Source: Cliona cf. orientalis (Eukaryota; Porifera; Demospongiae; Clionaida; Clionaidae). Taken from it: DNA of 64,000 bases. The stretch spans positions 7,812,001-7,876,000 of the forward strand of contig OZ005696.1 of NCBI GenBank assembly GCA_963930775.1, given 5' to 3'. A program made the position numbers and the translations under genes. Shown here in pieces: positions 63,091 through 64,000 of the stretch. The first letter of the stretch is position 1; the number at the start of each line of letters is the position of its first letter. The notes below the pieces were generated by a model. The model was not told the DNA's origin and did no database searches. It saw only the letters and a program-made list of their open reading frames with translations.

Positions 63091-64000
63091 TCAAAGTTCG
63101 GTGCTACGCGTTCATCTGCACATGCGCACTGTATATTAGCTACATTATCCCATGATGATTATGACATCAAACATACTTGTTTTACCCTTGTAAGATATAT
63201 TATTTTTGTAATCATTTATACTGATTATAATTAGTATAGCTACCAGTTATCACAGACAAGCAGCACCTATGCATGTACATACATTACTCTGAAAAGGCAG
63301 CATAAACTACCATACTAGTCATACTAGTGGTGGTGAAAATCACCTGTGCAGGCGAGCCTTCACGAAAGTCAAGATATCTTTGAAGGCACACCGGCATGGC
63401 CAAACTACAACAGTATGTCAGTCAATTGCACGAGTAATAGCAAAGCTAGGCCTGAGAAGCTACTGCAAGAGTGAAAGTAACATAGACTGCTAGTAGTCCA
63501 ATGATGTACAAATAGTATAGTCTACATGCTAGCTATGACCATCATGAGTCCAAGTACCTGTATCTGAGTCCGGGAACACATGGGGGACAAGCTTCCATGC
63601 AGAGTGAGTCACCTTGAAGGTTTCATGCTAAGTTTTAGTAAAGTACATGTATATCTACCAGTGATTTTAATTGTGGACCTGAGCCTTGCCCAGGGGGGTG
63701 CTCAGGGTGCTGGAACACCCCCATCAGCTCTGGCACAACAGCCAGTTCAGTAGCTCAGTAAAAAATATTGTTACAGATAATCGATGACTGGAAGCTACCA
63801 CCAACAATAAACTTACTGGCCTCTAAATTTGCTCATCGCCATTTGGCCTAAAATAGCCTTCTTTGTCAGCCAGCTCCCTTCAAGAACGCATTTAATTAGG
63901 GGTGTGGTCAACATTTGGGGGCATGGCTAAAAGTTTTGTGCGTGCACTTTGCACGCGAATGTCTTAGCACCCCCTCCTACAAATCCTGGGAAGACCACTA
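63091..64000. other. Right edge, no gene seen
   Basis: Positions 63190-63310 are a relic of the class A IL-17 3' flank (CACAGACAAGCAGCACCTAT). The rest shows no supported gene. Confidence 0.45.

Overview
The window looks like invertebrate animal nuclear DNA. It is AT-rich, has GT-AG introns, and is dense in small inverted-repeat transposons, poly-G/C tracts and (GA)n repeats. A demosponge is my best guess from overall texture and the style of the selfish elements, but nothing here proves the phylum. There are no rRNA or tRNA genes, operons or CRISPR arrays.

The main content is an array of ten intronless genes or gene remnants, all on the + strand, for secreted cysteine-rich proteins of about 170 aa. 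I read them as interleukin-17-like cytokines. Each has a signal peptide, a C-terminal W-x-Y-x-C-x-YD-x-NRLP segment, a single Cys in an RASC motif, a VLKRRDAC strand and a VGCKC end, which is the IL-17 cystine-knot layout. Genes start at 1917, 3520, 4880, 7252, 29709, 33109, 36238 (truncated, chimeric), 43711 (frameshifted), 59857 and 61928. Two promoter and signal-peptide classes drive nearly the same mature domain. Class A has a C/EBP-like palindrome, TATAAAAA and a signal peptide ending AKACPL. Class B has GGATATAAAAGC and a signal peptide starting MMATRIITT.

The array is interleaved with a vigilin (multi-KH RNA-binding protein, HDLBP family) gene on the - strand. Exon 1 is at 20780-20938 and exons 2-7 lie between 11805 and 7940, mostly one KH module per exon. 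The IL-17 gene at 7252 sits just downstream of the KH5 exon on the opposite strand. A second, decayed vigilin copy (46447 to 39633) has an IL-17 gene in the same place, and stray KH6 exon fragments occur in the IL-17 repeat units at 27-43 kb. So an IL-17 gene nested in a vigilin intron seems to have been amplified together with vigilin pieces.

Other genes: a complete 5.37-kb DNA transposon (13304-18674, 44-bp terminal inverted repeats, TTA target duplication) in vigilin intron 1, with a 977-aa transposase-like protein ending in a PHD finger and a spliced 474-aa partner; a 147-aa probably lipidated MGCCCCC protein (22771-23214, -); and an intronless Fic-domain protein (25171-26328, +). The stretch 46.5-59.7 kb holds almost no genes. 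It has fold-back elements, Helitron-like and mariner-like elements, a decayed transposon gene and segmental duplications. From 59.8 kb to the right edge the IL-17 array resumes.
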